Below, piece by piece: positions 24,619 to 31,715 of a DNA stretch of 49,614 bases (the first letter of the stretch is position 1; each line of letters starts with the position of its first letter). The notes below the pieces were generated by a model, which was not told the origin of the DNA, did not search any database, and saw only the letters and a program-made list of their open reading frames with translations. Made by a program: the position numbers and the translations under genes. The DNA is from Eubacteriales bacterium (GTDB taxonomy: Bacteria; Bacillota_A; Clostridia; Lachnospirales; Lachnospiraceae), in the NCBI GenBank assembly GCA_030533315.1, contig JAUNJL010000012.1, positions 1-49,614 of the forward strand, in the 5' to 3' direction.

Positions 24619-25919
24619 GTGTCCTTAAAGCCTCCTCCCTGAGATGAATTTACGATAAAGGAATCGGGATTTCTGGAAAAACGGGTCAGCCCGCTCTTCC
24701 ATACCCGGGTGGTCTCCCCGGAAAGGACGAAGGCCCGGAGATCCGCCTTTCTGGGAACCGCCTTCCCGTCGTCAAAAATATCAAGATCCTCAAAATCAAT
24801 GACCTCCTGGGCGATGAACCGGCGGGGCTCCCGCTCCAGCATGGCCAGAAACGCCTCCTTCTCCTCCTTTGTCATCTTGTTCGCGAACACCACGCCGTAG
24901 CCTCCCGCCTCCGCGACGTCCTTCAGCACAAGGCGGTCAAAATTTGCCAGAACAAACCTTTTGTCCTCCTCATAAAAGGGAAGGTAGGTAGGTGCGTTTT
25001 GGAGAACGGGCTCCTGATCCAGATAATACCGGATCATCCTGGGCACAAAATAGTAAATGCCCTTGTCGTCGGCCACCCCGTTGCCCGGCGTGTTCAGAAG
25101 GGCCACGTGGCCCTTGCGGTAAACGTCAAAAATATGGGGGATGCCAATGACGGATTCCGGGTTAAAGTTCATGGGATCCAGGTACTCATCGGAGATCCGC
25201 CGGTAGACTGCGCCCACCTTCTCCTTGTTTCCAGAATAATCCACGAAATACAGATAATCCCCCTCCACCGTCAGCTCGCTGCCGTTTACCAGGTGGGCCC
25301 CCGTTTTCTCTGCCAGATAAGAATGTTCAAAATAAGCCGCATTGTACCGACCGGGGGTAAGGATCACGTTGATGCCGCCGGTGTTCACCTGATCCATGGT
25401 TTCCTTCAGCAGCTCCGCATAGTTGCGGTTGTCCTCCAGGTGGTTCACATGGAAGGTCCTGGGGGAGCACCTGCGGCAGAGATTTCTGGCGATCATCGGG
25501 TAAGAGGCCCCCGACGGCACCCGAAGGTTGTCCTCCAGGATATACCACTGCCCGTCCTTCCCCTTTACCAGATCGATCCCGGAAATGTGGGAAAAGATCC
25601 CCTTCGGAGGAACGAAGTCCTCGCACTGGGGCAGATAGCCGCTGGAGGAATACACAAAGTCCTCCGGCACCACCCCGTCCCGGATGATCCTCTTCTCCGT
25701 ATAAATATCCTTCAGGAACAAATTGAGGGCGTCCACCCTCTGAATCAGGCCCTTTTCCAGAGTTTCCCATTCCTCATGGCCGATCACCCGAGGAATGACG
25801 TCAAAGGGAAACAGCTGCTCGTGAAACTGGTTGTTTTTGTATATACCGAATTTCACCCCGTAGCGGGCAAGCATCTCATTGATCGTATCCATACGCTCAT
25901 ATAAATCCATGTCCTGCAA
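24600..25919 (-). CDS. Circularly permuted ATP-grasp ligase
   Basis: A 439-residue protein of the circularly permuted ATP-grasp type 2 family. Recognisable segments are VPRVIGHEEWETLEKGLIQR, FLKDIYTEKRIIRDGVVP, the acidic metal-binding ILEDNLRVPSG (near residue 135), LNTPGNGVADDKGIYYFVP, and the lysine plus glycine-rich loop VLKDVAEAGGYGV (near 343). ATP-grasp enzymes join a carboxylate to an amine through an acyl-phosphate; the peptide or metabolite made here is unknown. The start is a TTG with GGAGG eight bases upstream, better placed than an ATG nine bases later. It is the first gene of a five-gene operon behind a structured leader and strong promoter. Confidence 0.9.
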   Translation of the reverse strand: MQDMDLYERMDTINEMLARYGVKFGIYKNNQFHEQLFPFDVIPRVIGHEEWETLEKGLIQRVDALNLFLKDIYTEKRIIRDGVVPEDFVYSSSGYLPQCEDFVPPKGIFSHISGIDLVKGKDGQWYILEDNLRVPSGASYPMIARNLCRRCSPRTFHVNHLEDNRNYAELLKETMDQVNTGGINVILTPGRYNAAYFEHSYLAEKTGAHLVNGSELTVEGDYLYFVDYSGNKEKVGAVYRRISDEYLDPMNFNPESVIGIPHIFDVYRKGHVALLNTPGNGVADDKGIYYFVPRMIRYYLDQEPVLQNAPTYLPFYEEDKRFVLANFDRLVLKDVAEAGGYGVVFANKMTKEEKEAFLAMLEREPRRFIAQEVIDFEDLDIFDDGKAVPRKADLRAFVLSGETTRVWKSGLTRFSRNPDSFIVNSSQGGGFKDTWVLSQ

Positions 25920-25950
25920 TTTGATTTCCTCCTTCCATTTACCTCACTGA

Positions 25951-26067
25951 TAAAAAAGACAAAGGCCTCATCTTTGCCCCCGCATACGCTTTTTCTGTCC
26001 CTGCCAAACACTGCAGAACGCAGAAAAAGCGTTCTGCCCACGCAAAACGCCTTTGTCTTCGCTATCT
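25951..26067 (-). ncRNA. Structured leader RNA of the ATP-grasp cassette (candidate cis-regulator)
   Basis: Transcription from the promoter at 26074-26102 should begin near 26067, giving a leader of about 148 bases. It contains a 9-bp hairpin GCAGAACGC/GCGTTCTGC (26013-26037). The 3' side of that hairpin region can instead form an 11-bp pairing with 25987-25997 (with 26021-26031). A 10-bp pairing joins the leader's start (26049-26058) to 25957-25966. The same 25957-25964 arm can alternatively pair with 25972-25979 (8 bp, two G-U) to make a hairpin running into a T6 tract. Mutually exclusive pairings before a T-run are typical of attenuators and riboswitches. I recognise no known class. Confidence 0.55.
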
Positions 26068-26073
26068 GATTTG

Positions 26074-26102
26074 AATATAACAGACCCCCGGCAGAATGTC
26101 AA
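26074..26102 (-). promoter_or_regulatory. SigA-type promoter of the ATP-grasp cassette
   Basis: On the minus strand a perfect TTGACA (26097-26102) and TATATT (26074-26079) are separated by exactly 17 bases. The predicted start is near 26067, immediately before the structured leader. Confidence 0.85.
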
Positions 26103-26308
26103 CCCGAAAAGAGTCCTTCGGCAAAAAACTCCATCAAATCCGTCCAGTTATCCCTGGAACGCCGGCTTTTCCCGCCCTGCAAAAGTCCTTCGCCCACTCT
26201 CTCCAGCCATGCCGCCGCCCGGAAATCTTCGCATTCCCCGCTGCGCAGAAACCGCCGCAGGCTGCAGGCGCCCGCTGGCTGCCGCCTCCATGAACCGTTC
26301 TGGAATCC
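26099..26308 (-). other. Possible degenerate or tiny reading frame between yebC and the ATP-grasp promoter
   Basis: An open minus-strand frame of about 70 codons contains protein-like sequence (LRRFLRSGECEDFRAAAWLER and later WTDLMEFFAEGLFSG). It ends at a TGA that overlaps the -35 of the cassette promoter. There is no convincing start codon or ribosome site. It could be a gene remnant or chance. Nothing else is seen between 26103 and 26313. Confidence 0.2.
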
Positions 26309-26313
26309 CTTAC

Positions 26314-27042
26314 TTATTCCTCCCAGTTATGCCACACGTCGGTCACGTCGTCATCATCGTCCAGAAGGTCCAAGGTCTTCTGCAGGTCCTTGACGGACTT
26401 CTCATCCGTGAGAGCTATGTAGTTCTGGGGAATCATGGCCACCTGGGCCTCCAAAAGGGGCACGCCCGCACTCTCCAGCGCCTCCCGCACCGCGCCCAGG
26501 TCATCGGGAGCGGTGAGAACCTCGTAGCTGTCCTCCTCCTCGGAGAAATCCTCGGCTCCCGCGTCAAGGGCCACCATCATCAGCTCGTCGGCGTCCATCT
26601 CGCACTCTTCCTTGTCGATGAGGATCTGTCCCCTCTGATCAAACATGAAGGACACGCACCCCTGGGTGCCGATGCTTCCATTTCCCTTGGAAAAGGCGTT
26701 CCTCACATTGCTGGCCGTACGGTTTTTGTTGTCCGTCAGCGTCTCCACGATGATAGCCACGCCGTTGGGCCCGTAGCCCTCGTAAACCGCCTTCTCATAA
26801 TTGTCCGCAGACTCAGCCCCCGCCGCCTTTTTGATGCCTCTGTCAATGGTATCATTGGGCATATTGTTGGCCTTCGCCTTTGCGATCACATCCCGAAGCT
26901 TGCTGTTGTTGTTGGGATCCGGCCCGCCGGCCTTTACGGCCATGACGATCTCACGGCCGATGATGGTAAAGATCTTTCCCTTTTTTGCGTCATTTTTTTC
27001 TTTTTTGTGCTTTATGTTGGCAAATTTTGAATGTCCAGACAT
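26314..27042 (-). CDS. YebC/PmpR family protein
   Basis: A 242-residue YebC family protein. It starts with the invariant [25 protein letters not shown] and holds [35 protein letters not shown] and the middle [31 protein letters not shown]. Members were described as transcriptional regulators, and some as factors that help ribosomes through proline-rich stretches, so the role here is left open. Length is normal. The ATG has AAGGAG eight bases upstream. A strong promoter lies at 27224-27252, giving an untranslated leader of about 175 bases. Confidence 0.93.
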   Translation of the reverse strand: MSGHSKFANIKHKKEKNDAKKGKIFTIIGREIVMAVKAGGPDPNNNSKLRDVIAKAKANNMPNDTIDRGIKKAAGAESADNYEKAVYEGYGPNGVAIIVETLTDNKNRTASNVRNAFSKGNGSIGTQGCVSFMFDQRGQILIDKEECEMDADELMMVALDAGAEDFSEEEDSYEVLTAPDDLGAVREALESAGVPLLEAQVAMIPQNYIALTDEKSVKDLQKTLDLLDDDDDVTDVWHNWEE

Positions 27043-27223
27043 TTTTCTTCTCCTTTAGATCACAGGTAAACGATATGTCACAGCCCATCGGGCCGTCACA
27101 CGCAAAAATCCGCAAGAACCGCCCGGGCCCTTGGGATCTCAGCACATTTCCATTATTTTCTCATGTCCGGTACGGCAAGCCTCCGGCCCCTCTCAAGCCG
27201 CCGCACCGCACCACTCTTGATAA

Positions 27224-27252
27224 AATATAACACCGAAACCGCCATCCGTCAA
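27224..27252 (-). promoter_or_regulatory. SigA-type promoter for yebC
   Basis: On the minus strand TTGACG (27247-27252) and TATATT (27224-27229) are separated by 17 bases. The resulting leader is long (about 175 bases) and has short GC-rich stems but no T-run hairpin that I could find. Confidence 0.75.
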
Positions 27253-27317
27253 GAATCCCCCCGAAATTCCCTGACCGGCACATGCCTGAAAAATCAGCTC
27301 CCGACGCCCCGACGCTC

Positions 27318-27665
27318 CTAGAAACTCAGCTCCAGGCTGATCTCAAGGGCGTGGTTCACTTTATCCAGAAGAGGGCCGTCCAGATGGCATACTTTGTCCT
27401 TCAGGCGCCGCTTGTCGATGGTGCGGAGCTGCTCCAGCAAAATGACCGAGTCCTTTTCGATGCCGTAGGCGGATGCATCGATCTCGATGTGGGTGGGCAG
27501 CTTCGCCTTGTTCATCTTTGAGGTGATGGCCGCACAGATCACCGTCGGGCTGTGGCGGTTCCCCACATCGTTCTGGATGATGAGCACCGGGCGGACTCCC
27601 CCCTGCTCACTTCCCACCACCGGGCGAAGATCCGCATAAAAAATATCCCCTCGTTTAATTACCAC
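27318..27665 (-). CDS. mazF: MazF/NdoA-type mRNA interferase without adjacent antitoxin
   Basis: A 115-residue MazF/PemK endoribonuclease very like Bacillus Ndo[32 protein letters not shown], and [18 protein letters not shown]. Such enzymes cut single-stranded mRNA at short motifs. The GTG at 27665 was chosen because GGAG lies upstream and the length then matches NdoA (116 residues). In Bacillus an antitoxin gene sits between alr and ndoA. Here only 155 bases separate alr from mazF, and no antitoxin-sized frame fits. It is probably co-transcribed with alr, since no terminator lies between. Toxicity and partner are unknown. Confidence 0.92.
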   Translation of the reverse strand: MVIKRGDIFYADLRPVVGSEQGGVRPVLIIQNDVGNRHSPTVICAAITSKMNKAKLPTHIEIDASAYGIEKDSVILLEQLRTIDKRRLKDKVCHLDGPLLDKVNHALEISLELSF

Positions 27666-27820
27666 ACAATTCACACTCCATAACCCTGCCTGCAAAGGCA
27701 TCTCATTTCCCCTGGCAGGACGCCGGGAAGATCCCTGGGGATACCCCCGGCCTCCGCCTGCTTCTAAAAGGTAGTATCTCCATTTTTTTCTCGTGTATAC
27801 ATGCGTGGTTTTTGAAAGAC

Positions 27821-28987
27821 TTACCCGAAATGGGTCAGAACACCCTCCTCCTGATGGTTCTTGATATAAACTCTCGGCACCCGTTTTCCAATGTCACAGA
27901 CAAACTCATAGGGAAATCTTCCCGAAAGATCTCCCAGGGTGTCCACCCCCAAAAACTCCTGGCCGTCTCTCCCCATGAGGGTCACCTCATCCCCCGCCTT
28001 CACCTGGGGAATCTCCGTCACGTCCACCATCATCTGATCCATGCAGACCCGCCCCCGGATGGGAGCCCTTTTTCCATGGATCAGGACCCAGCCCTTATTG
28101 GAGAGGGATCGGGGATAGCCGTCCGCATAGCCCACGGGGATGGTGGCCAGACGGGTAGGCCTCTCTGTCACATAGGTGCCTCCATAGCTCACGGCGGTTC
28201 CCTGCTCCACGTCCTTTACGTAGGACACGTGGCTTTTCAGCTCCATGACGGGCCTTAGTCGGACGGCCTCCCTCTCCACCTCCTGGGAAGGGTACACGCC
28301 GTAGATGGTGATCCCGGCCCGGACCAGGCTCAGGTTGGCCTCCGGGATGCGGATGATCCCGGCGCTGTTGGAGCAGTGGCGGACGGGAATGCGGACGCCG
28401 TTTTCCTCCAGCATACGGGCAAAGCGAAGATACCGGTCCAGCTGCACCATGGCCGGGCTGCGGTCATACTCGTCCGCCCGGGCAAAATGGGTAAAAAGCC
28501 CCTCGATGACAAGCCCCGGAAGCTGGGAGATCCTTTTGATCTGAGGGACGCTGTCCGGCACGTCCCGATAACCGATCCTGGTCATCCCCGTGTCCACGGC
28601 AAGGTGGATATGTACAGTCCTTCCTACAGCCTCGCCCTCCCGGGCAAACCTTTCCGCCGTCTCATAGTCGCAGACGGTCATGCGGACGTCCTGCCTGGCA
28701 AGCTCCCTGAAATGCTCCTCAAACACGGGACCCAGCACCAGCAGCGGCTTTCGGATGCCGGCCTCCCTAAGCTGCAGGGCCTCCTCCGCCGTGGCGGTGG
28801 CAAAGCCCCAGATGTATTCCCGATCCTCCACCAGGCGTGCGATTGGCACGGCCCCGTGGCCATAGGCATCCGCCTTGATCACCGCAAGGATCCCCGTCTC
28901 CTCCCGGATATTTTTATTCATCTCTTCAAAATTATGCAAAATGGCGTCCATGTCTATGACCGCCTTGATCCTGTCAAATCTTCCCAT
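27821..28987 (-). CDS. alr: Alanine racemase
   Basis: A 388-residue PLP-dependent racemase that makes D-alanine for peptidoglycan. The PLP lysine lies in [11 protein letters not shown] (near residue 39) and the catalytic tyrosine in AVSYGGTYV (near 268). Other markers are the [12 protein letters not shown] segment and the C-terminal [10 protein letters not shown]. The ATG at 28987 has AAGGAG ten bases upstream; the longer open frame lies inside nnrD. It overlaps the end of nnrD by 34 bases, indicating one transcript nnrD-alr-mazF. Confidence 0.96.
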   Translation of the reverse strand: MGRFDRIKAVIDMDAILHNFEEMNKNIREETGILAVIKADAYGHGAVPIARLVEDREYIWGFATATAEEALQLREAGIRKPLLVLGPVFEEHFRELARQDVRMTVCDYETAERFAREGEAVGRTVHIHLAVDTGMTRIGYRDVPDSVPQIKRISQLPGLVIEGLFTHFARADEYDRSPAMVQLDRYLRFARMLEENGVRIPVRHCSNSAGIIRIPEANLSLVRAGITIYGVYPSQEVEREAVRLRPVMELKSHVSYVKDVEQGTAVSYGGTYVTERPTRLATIPVGYADGYPRSLSNKGWVLIHGKRAPIRGRVCMDQMMVDVTEIPQVKAGDEVTLMGRDGQEFLGVDTLGDLSGRFPYEFVCDIGKRVPRVYIKNHQEEGVLTHFG

Positions 28988-30558
28988 TCTGGGTCTTCTC
29001 CTTCTGTATAGTTCGTTCTCCCTGGGTTCCAGGCCCTCCTCGCCTGCTCCTCCCCCGCCTTCAGCACCTGGGGAAGATACTCCGTCAGATCTCCGGCCTT
29101 CATGCCCCTCGTTCCCTTTTCCTTTGCCGCCAGGTCTCCGGCAAGGCTGTGAACCAAAACCCCCAGGGCTGCGGCAAGGTCCAGCTCCCACGGCTCCCTC
29201 CTTCCCCGGTACATACAGAGAACGGCTCCCAGCACGCCGGAGAGCACATCCCCGCTTCCCGCAGTGGCCATACCCGGGTTCCCGAATAGATTGACATAAC
29301 AGCGTCCCTCAGGGCCGGCAGTCACCGTCACCGCATCCTTCAGCACGCAGACGGCGCCGGTCTCCTTTGCAAAAGAAAGAGCTGTCCCGGCCGGATCCTC
29401 CTTGATCTCCCCGGGGGAGACGCCGGTCAGACGGCTCATCTCCCCAATATGGGGCGTCAGGATGCAGCGGCCCCTCAGATACACGTTCCAGTTGGGATTT
29501 TCCGCCAAAAGATTCAGTCCGTCCGCATCCAGGACCATGGGCTTTTTTTTCCGGCTGCCATGAGAAAGAAACCAGTGGATCCTCCGGCGGCCTTCCTCTT
29601 CCATCCCCATCCCCGGACCTGCCACCAGCACGTCGCACCAGTCCAGAAGGCTTTCATATTCCCCTTCCTCCCGTGCGGCTGCCACCATGGCCTCCGGCAA
29701 AAGAGTGTGGAGAGGCTGCCGGTTTTCCTCTGCGGTCAGGATCTTTACCATCCCCGCCCCCGCCCGCAGGCAGGCAGCGGCGCAGAGATAAGCGGCTCCG
29801 CACATCCCCCTCGCTCCCCCTACCACCAGAACCTTGCCGAAGGTCCCTTTGTTTCCCTGGGGAATGCGAAGGGGCAGCTCCTTTACGTCCGTCCGCTCCA
29901 GGCACCGGTATGGTAAGGACAGCTCCCTCTTATCTTGGTAGATGCCGACATCCGCCACCAGAATGCGGCCAGCATACGACCGCCCGGGATAAAGGCAGAG
30001 TCCTTTTTTCAGGAAGGCAAAGGTCACGGTCAAATGGGACTGGAAGGCCGTTCCTAAGACCTGCCCCGTGTCAGCGCTTATACCGGATGGAATGTCCAGC
30101 GCCGCCTTCTTTCCAGAAGCCCGGTTCATGGCCTTTACCACGTCCTCCAGCCTGCCTCCGATGGGACGGGAAAGCCCCACCCCAAAAAGTGCATCTACTA
30201 TAGTAGTATATTCATCCCAGACAGGGTTATTCACGAAGGGCAGCTCATAATTTTCGGCGATGCGAAGCTCCGCCCGGGCCTCGCTGGTCATCCGCTCCAG
30301 ATTTCCTGCCAAATAGATCTCACAGGAAAAGCCCCAAAGGGTCAGGATCCTGGCCAGAGCCAGCCCGTCGCCCCCATTGTTCCCGCTGCCGCAGACCACC
30401 AGGATCCGCTCCTCCTCCCTTTTGTCAAGAAATCCCAGAAGTCCCTCCGCAGCCTTCAGGGCCGCCCGCTCCATCAGCACCAGGGAGGGAACTCCCATCT
30501 CCGAAATGGTGTGCCGATCCAAAGCCTTCATCTCTTCCGCCGTCACGATCCTCTTCAT
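28954..30558 (-). CDS. nnrD: Bifunctional NAD(P)HX epimerase/dehydratase
   Basis: A 534-residue two-domain repair enzyme. The N-terminal epimerase (YjeF_N, residues 1 to about 215) has CGSGNNGGDGLALARIL and AALDIPSGISADTG. The C-terminal ADP-dependent dehydratase (ribokinase-like, about 230-510) has VLDADGLNLLAE, LTPHIGEMSRLTG and the GSGDVLSGVLGA anion hole. Together they repair hydrated NADH and NADPH. The ATG at 30558 has AGGA upstream. The gene follows a clear terminator after rex, so it starts a new unit with alr and mazF. Confidence 0.95.
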   Translation of the reverse strand: MKRIVTAEEMKALDRHTISEMGVPSLVLMERAALKAAEGLLGFLDKREEERILVVCGSGNNGGDGLALARILTLWGFSCEIYLAGNLERMTSEARAELRIAENYELPFVNNPVWDEYTTIVDALFGVGLSRPIGGRLEDVVKAMNRASGKKAALDIPSGISADTGQVLGTAFQSHLTVTFAFLKKGLCLYPGRSYAGRILVADVGIYQDKRELSLPYRCLERTDVKELPLRIPQGNKGTFGKVLVVGGARGMCGAAYLCAAACLRAGAGMVKILTAEENRQPLHTLLPEAMVAAAREEGEYESLLDWCDVLVAGPGMGMEEEGRRRIHWFLSHGSRKKKPMVLDADGLNLLAENPNWNVYLRGRCILTPHIGEMSRLTGVSPGEIKEDPAGTALSFAKETGAVCVLKDAVTVTAGPEGRCYVNLFGNPGMATAGSGDVLSGVLGAVLCMYRGRREPWELDLAAALGVLVHSLAGDLAAKEKGTRGMKAGDLTEYLPQVLKAGEEQARRAWNPGRTNYTEGEDPEWEDLTGSRRS

Positions 30559-30619
30559 TTTTCCATCCTTTCTCACAAAGCTCTCACCAAAGCCAGGCCA
30601 TGGGCCTCTTTTTCCGATG

Positions 30620-30669
30620 AAAAAAAGGCTGTTCCTTGTTTTCCCTAAAGGAAAAGCAGTTTACAGCCT
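30620..30669 (-). terminator. Intrinsic terminator after rex
   Basis: On the minus strand AGGCTGT pairs with ACAGCCT around an inner TTTTCC/GGAAAA stem, followed by seven T. It sits about 60 bases past the rex stop. Confidence 0.85.
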
Positions 30670-30726
30670 CATGCCTGCATCCGTCCCTCTGTGGAGATGT
30701 TCCCCACAGCGACTCTGTTTTACCCT

Positions 30727-31371
30727 TTATCCCGTGTGCTCCTTGCGGTACTGGCTCAGATTGTAGGACAGCGCCATCAGACTCTCGGAAAGATGGACAT
30801 TTTCCACCACCACGTCCTCCGGCGTGTCCAGATCGATGTGGGCGAAATTCCAGATGGCCTTAATGCCATTTTCCACCAGGAGATTCGACATTTCCTTTGC
30901 CTTGTTCTTCGGAAGCGTCAATATGGCGATGTCCACCGGCGTCTCCTTCAGGAAACGGGGCAGATGCTCGATCATCTGGATCTCGATCCCCCGCACCGAA
31001 ATCCCCTCCAGAACGGGGTTCACGTCAAAAATCCCTATGAGGCGGAACCCCCTCTTCTCAAAGTCACTGTAGTTGGCAAGCGCCTGTCCCAGATTGCCGG
31101 CCCCCAAAATGATCATGGGATGCACGGTGTCCAGACCAAGGATCTTTCCGATCTCCGTATACAGGTAACTCACGTTGTACCCGTATCCCTGCTGTCCGAA
31201 GCCGCCGAAATTATTCAGGTCCTGGCGGATCTGAGACGCGGTGACATGCATCTTCTTGCTCAGGTCCCCGGAAGAGATCCTCTCCACGTTCTCCTCCAGC
31301 AGCTCACCCAGGTAACGGTAATACCGGGGCAGTCTTTTTATGACTGCTTTTGATATTTCTTTTGCATCCAC
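30727..31371 (-). CDS. rex: Redox-sensing repressor Rex
   Basis: A 214-residue Rex repressor that leaves DNA when NADH is high. The N-terminal winged helix has the family pattern AVIKRLPRYYRYLGELL and ASQIRQDLNNFGGFGQQGYGYNV. The Rossmann domain has ILGAGNLGQALANY (near residue 90). The GTG at 31371 has AGGAGG eight bases upstream and gives normal length. In clostridia Rex often controls fermentation and electron-transfer genes, so rnf and nfn in this window are natural candidates. I did not find the classic TTGTTAA-type operator near them. Its own promoter is a perfect consensus and contains an inverted repeat. Confidence 0.96.
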   Translation of the reverse strand: MDAKEISKAVIKRLPRYYRYLGELLEENVERISSGDLSKKMHVTASQIRQDLNNFGGFGQQGYGYNVSYLYTEIGKILGLDTVHPMIILGAGNLGQALANYSDFEKRGFRLIGIFDVNPVLEGISVRGIEIQMIEHLPRFLKETPVDIAILTLPKNKAKEMSNLLVENGIKAIWNFAHIDLDTPEDVVVENVHLSESLMALSYNLSQYRKEHTG

Positions 31372-31442
31372 GAAGCAATCCTCCTTCTCTGTCTCGGAGC
31401 CCTTTTCCCGCTTCTGCGGGAACCCCCTCACTTCATAGAGTC

Positions 31443-31491
31443 ATTATAACGAAATGTTATTTTCCTGTCAATTCAGTTGTCAAGAATTGAC
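31443..31491 (-). promoter_or_regulatory. Consensus promoter of rex with overlapping inverted repeat
   Basis: On the minus strand TTGACA (31466-31471) and TATAAT (31443-31448) are perfect and 17 bases apart. An 8-bp inverted repeat GTCAATTC/GAATTGAC (31467-31474 and 31484-31491) overlaps the -35 and could be an operator. It does not match the usual Rex site. Confidence 0.8.
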
Positions 31492-31527
31492 CATAAAATT
31501 CCCCTTCGTCGGTATGAGAATGTCCAC

Positions 31528-31555
31528 TTTACAAAATAGGTTTTTTCAGTATAAT
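31528..31555 (+). promoter_or_regulatory. Promoter of the ABC-F gene
   Basis: TTTACA (31528-31533) and a perfect TATAAT (31550-31555) are 16 bases apart. This predicts a start near 31562 and a leader of about 154 bases. Confidence 0.7.
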
Positions 31556-31565
31556 GAAAATGGTA

Positions 31566-31665
31566 CCGAAGCCTAGGGGCATCCGCTCCCGGAACCCCTC
31601 TTCGGCAAAAACAGACTGCACAGGCAAAGAGCAGGCCTCCCACAGGGGATCCTGGCCTGCTTTTT
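31566..31665 (+). promoter_or_regulatory. Leader attenuator upstream of the ABC-F gene
   Basis: The leader has a first stem CCGAAG/CTTCGG with an inner AGGGG/CCCCT (31566-31605). A strong intrinsic terminator follows: AGCAGGCC/GGCCTGCT (31630-31637 and 31654-31661) leading into five T, 50 bases before the ATG. Conditional terminators like this precede many antibiotic-resistance ABC-F genes. An alternative antiterminator pairing was not obvious. Confidence 0.7.
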
Positions 31666-31715
31666 CATACATTTTTACATGACTGCGGCTTACACCCGCA
31701 AACGGAGGAACACTT

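Noticed and set aside
27666..27820. Antitoxin gene between alr and mazF
   Set aside because: The only frame is about 26 codons, lacks a ribosome site and has no ribbon-helix-helix pattern.
31560..31682. 40-codon leader peptide for the ABC-F attenuator
   Set aside because: An open frame runs through the terminator, but its ATG lies at the predicted transcription start and has no ribosome site.
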